Assembly (NCBI GenBank): GCA_024399225.1
Contig: JAKSHV010000010.1
Location: forward strand, 1 to 14,985
DNA: 14,985 bases
Origin: an archaeon
GTDB taxonomy: Archaea > Thermoplasmatota > Thermoplasmata > Methanomassiliicoccales > Methanomethylophilaceae
Reading direction: 5' to 3'
Shown here: piece after piece, positions 13,722 to 14,985 of the stretch
Layout: each line of letters opens with the position of its first letter
How positions within the stretch are numbered: the first letter of the stretch is position 1
The notes under the pieces: model-generated
What the model was told of the DNA's origin: nothing
Databases searched by the model: none
The model's input: only the letters and a program-made list of their open reading frames with translations
Made by a program: the position numbers and the translations under genes

Positions 13722-14498
13722 ATGTCCGCAAGCCGCTCCAAATCCCTGTCCGCTTTCGTAGCCACCAGCATCTGTGCAGTGTTCAAAAAATCTGAATCGG
13801 GAAATATTAATAACAAACCCCGCAATGGACACCGCATGATCGGAGGACCCGGCGAGCAGATGGAACCCTTGGAGTGGGCCAAGTTCGTCATCAGGAACAA
13901 GGCAGAGAATGATTATCCTGCCGCACTTTCCGTACTGTCCTCCAAAGCTTCCCAGGGCAACACCGAAGCGGAATTCTACCTCGGACTCGTTTATGCAAGG
14001 GGTCAGGGAGTCGACAGGGATTTCCACCTTGCACGTGAGTGGCTTCAGAGGGCAGCAGCAAAGGACAATACCAACGCCTGCTACTTCCTCGGCAAGATCT
14101 ATCTCCGCGGATACGGCACCGATGTCGACGCAGTCAAGGCTGCCGAACTCTTCGAGAGGAGCGCAGACGACGGAGACGTCAGGGCAATGTACGAGCTCGG
14201 ACTCATCTACATGAACGGCGCAGGAATCGCCCGCGACCTTTCCAAGACCTACAATCTCCTCCTTGAGGCGGCCAACGGCGGACACCTCGAGGCACAGTTC
14301 GTCCTCGGACAGCTCTACAAGACCGGGGCCGGAACCGAGAAGGATATCGCTCAGGCAGTCAGGTGGCTCTCCAACGCGGCCATGCACAAGCACAAGGGTG
14401 CACAGCTTCTCCTCGGTGACATGTACACCCTCGGTGACGGTGTCGACAAAGACCTCGACGAGGCCGGACGCTGGTACGAGATGGCAGAGTCCCAGTGA
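13722..14498 (+). CDS. Sel1-repeat protein (stand-alone fourth copy)
   Basis: A 258-residue protein. Residues ~60-258 hold about five to six Sel1-like repeats, such as LGLVYARGQGVDRD (87-100), LGKIYLRGYGTDVD (123-136), LGLIYMNGAGIARD (159-172), LGQLYKTGAGTEKD (195-208) and LGDMYTLGDGVDKD (231-244). The copies are very regular, and the protein probably works as a cytoplasmic binding scaffold. The start is uncertain. ATG at 13722 has a GAGGT site, but residues 1-46 (Ser-rich, then a Lys/Asn-rich part) do not look like the rest and contain an AT-rich, TATA-like AATATTAATAA (about 13803-13813). ATG at 13836 (codon 39) or 13860 (codon 47, MEPLEWAKF) may be the real start. It lies on the strand opposite to the Sel1 operon. 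Confidence 0.85.
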   Translation: MSASRSKSLSAFVATSICAVFKKSESGNINNKPRNGHRMIGGPGEQMEPLEWAKFVIRNKAENDYPAALSVLSSKASQGNTEAEFYLGLVYARGQGVDRDFHLAREWLQRAAAKDNTNACYFLGKIYLRGYGTDVDAVKAAELFERSADDGDVRAMYELGLIYMNGAGIARDLSKTYNLLLEAANGGHLEAQFVLGQLYKTGAGTEKDIAQAVRWLSNAAMHKHKGAQLLLGDMYTLGDGVDKDLDEAGRWYEMAESQ

Positions 14499-14520
14499 TG
14501 GGATTTTAATCCCAATTTTT
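14499..14520 (+). terminator. Terminator of the fourth Sel1 gene
   Basis: TGGGAT pairs with ATCCCA around a TTTA loop (14499-14514) and is followed by ATTTTT. It starts directly after the TGA stop codon. Confidence 0.65.
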
Positions 14521-14531
14521 ATCAAAAGTAT

Positions 14532-14550
14532 GACGGGGGAATCCCCCGTC
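14532..14550. terminator. GC-rich hairpin between the convergent Sel1 and cbiK genes
   Basis: A perfect 8-bp stem, GACGGGGG with CCCCCGTC, closes a three-base AAT loop. Towards the plus side GTTAAGTGTTTTT follows; towards the minus side ATACTTTTGAT follows. It most likely ends cbiK transcription coming from the right and backs up the Sel1 terminator. Confidence 0.65.
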
Positions 14551-14562
14551 GTTAAGTGTTTT

Positions 14563-14985
14563 TCAGATCTGTTTTGCCTCAAGGGCGTGCTTGACAAAGA
14601 GTTCCTGGAAGGATTTGTTCTCTCCGAGTCCCTTGACGATGGGAGTGGTCTCGTATCCCTCGTTCTTGAGGAGGGTGTTGAGGGAATCATCCTCATCGCT
14701 TGCGAGATCGTTGTTTGCGTGGTCTCCTGCGACGACCATCAGGGGAACGAGAGTTGCCTTCTTGTAGCCCTTGCCCCTCATGCATTTGATGGTGTCCTCG
14801 AAGGAGGGGAATCCTTCGGCGGTGGTGACGTAGACGTTCTCGTATCCGGAGTACCAGAATTTGAGCTGCATCTCACTGTAGGTGGAGTTTGCATAGTGGA
14901 CGGTTCCATGTCCCATGAGGACAAGTGCGGCATCCTTCTCTGCGGGGTAGAACTCCTTGATCACTGCGTTCATGACATCGGTGAA
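14563..14985 (-). CDS. cbiK: Sirohydrochlorin cobaltochelatase CbiK (partial, 5' part outside window)
   Basis: The visible 140 codons are the C-terminal half of an anaerobic cobalt chelatase, which inserts Co2+ into sirohydrochlorin in the oxygen-independent cobalamin pathway. Counting from the Met at 14973, the three metal-site residues of CbiK are in place: His22 in LVLMGHGT, Glu53 in VTTAEGFP, and His85 in PLMVVAGDHANNDLA. The family is usually about 260 residues, and the frame stays open to the window edge, so the Met at 14973 is internal and the N-terminal half lies to the right. The closing part KGLGENKSFQELFVKH is also typical. Corrinoids are essential cofactors in methylotrophic methanogens, which fits the inferred host. 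Archaea more often use the short CbiX form, so this type is worth noting. Confidence 0.9.
   Translation of the reverse strand, partial: FTDVMNAVIKEFYPAEKDAALVLMGHGTVHYANSTYSEMQLKFWYSGYENVYVTTAEGFPSFEDTIKCMRGKGYKKATLVPLMVVAGDHANNDLASDEDDSLNTLLKNEGYETTPIVKGLGENKSFQELFVKHALEAKQI

Noticed and set aside
13704..14696. A 330-codon minus-strand open frame across the fourth Sel1 gene and part of cbiK
   Set aside because: It crosses two terminators and lies opposite perfectly regular Sel1 repeats; composition is that of an antisense shadow.
1..14985. CRISPR array, tRNA or rRNA genes, insertion sequences
   Set aside because: No regularly spaced repeats, no cloverleaf-like sequence, no transposase motifs or terminal inverted repeats seen on either strand.

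Overview
The window reads as archaeal chromosome. It carries an Orc1/Cdc6-type initiator, a small replication factor C subunit and an archaeal-style PP-loop tRNA thiolase. TATA-like boxes lie about 25-30 bases ahead of several starts, with little or no leader. Together with a CbiK-type cobalt chelatase, a PaaK-type aryl-CoA ligase and many Sel1-repeat genes of moderately high GC, this fits a host-associated methanogen of the Methanomassiliicoccales (Thermoplasmatota). That placement is an inference from gene content, not from an alignment.

Layout from left to right. Positions 1-107 hold the end of a Cys-rich reading frame that runs in from outside. A clearly AT-richer HipA-like kinase gene follows on the minus strand (109-1278). 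A tight minus-strand operon occupies 4982 down to 1348: NIF3-like protein, Cdc6, TtuA/NcsA-type tRNA thiolase and a GNAT acetyltransferase, with a 1-base gap and two ATGA overlaps. A short divergent promoter region (4983-5059) separates it from a plus-strand pair of membrane proteins (5060-6211 and 6208-7194). These share a C-terminal soluble domain I cannot name and overlap through TTGA. rfcS (7237-8193) follows with its own TATA box and ends at a perfect hairpin shared with the converging paaK gene (8246-9481, minus).

Upstream of paaK on the minus strand is an operon of three overlapping Sel1-repeat genes (12872 down to 9548), transcribed from a strong AT-rich promoter. A small acidic protein gene of unknown function (13044-13502) diverges from it. 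Next comes a 219-base non-coding stretch (13503-13721), then a fourth Sel1-repeat gene (13722-14498) and two terminators. The 3' part of cbiK (minus strand, cut by the window edge) closes the window.

How the genes work together: replication (Cdc6, RfcS), tRNA thiolation and cofactor/aryl-acid metabolism are housekeeping. The Sel1 cluster, the paralogous membrane pair and the HipA-like kinase are accessory. The least ordinary signal is in 13503-13721. There the minus strand shows what looks like a complete miniature transcription unit: TATA box, GGAGGT ribosome site at ideal spacing, a 22-codon frame, and a hairpin followed by seven T. It sits antisense to, and just upstream of, the fourth Sel1 gene.
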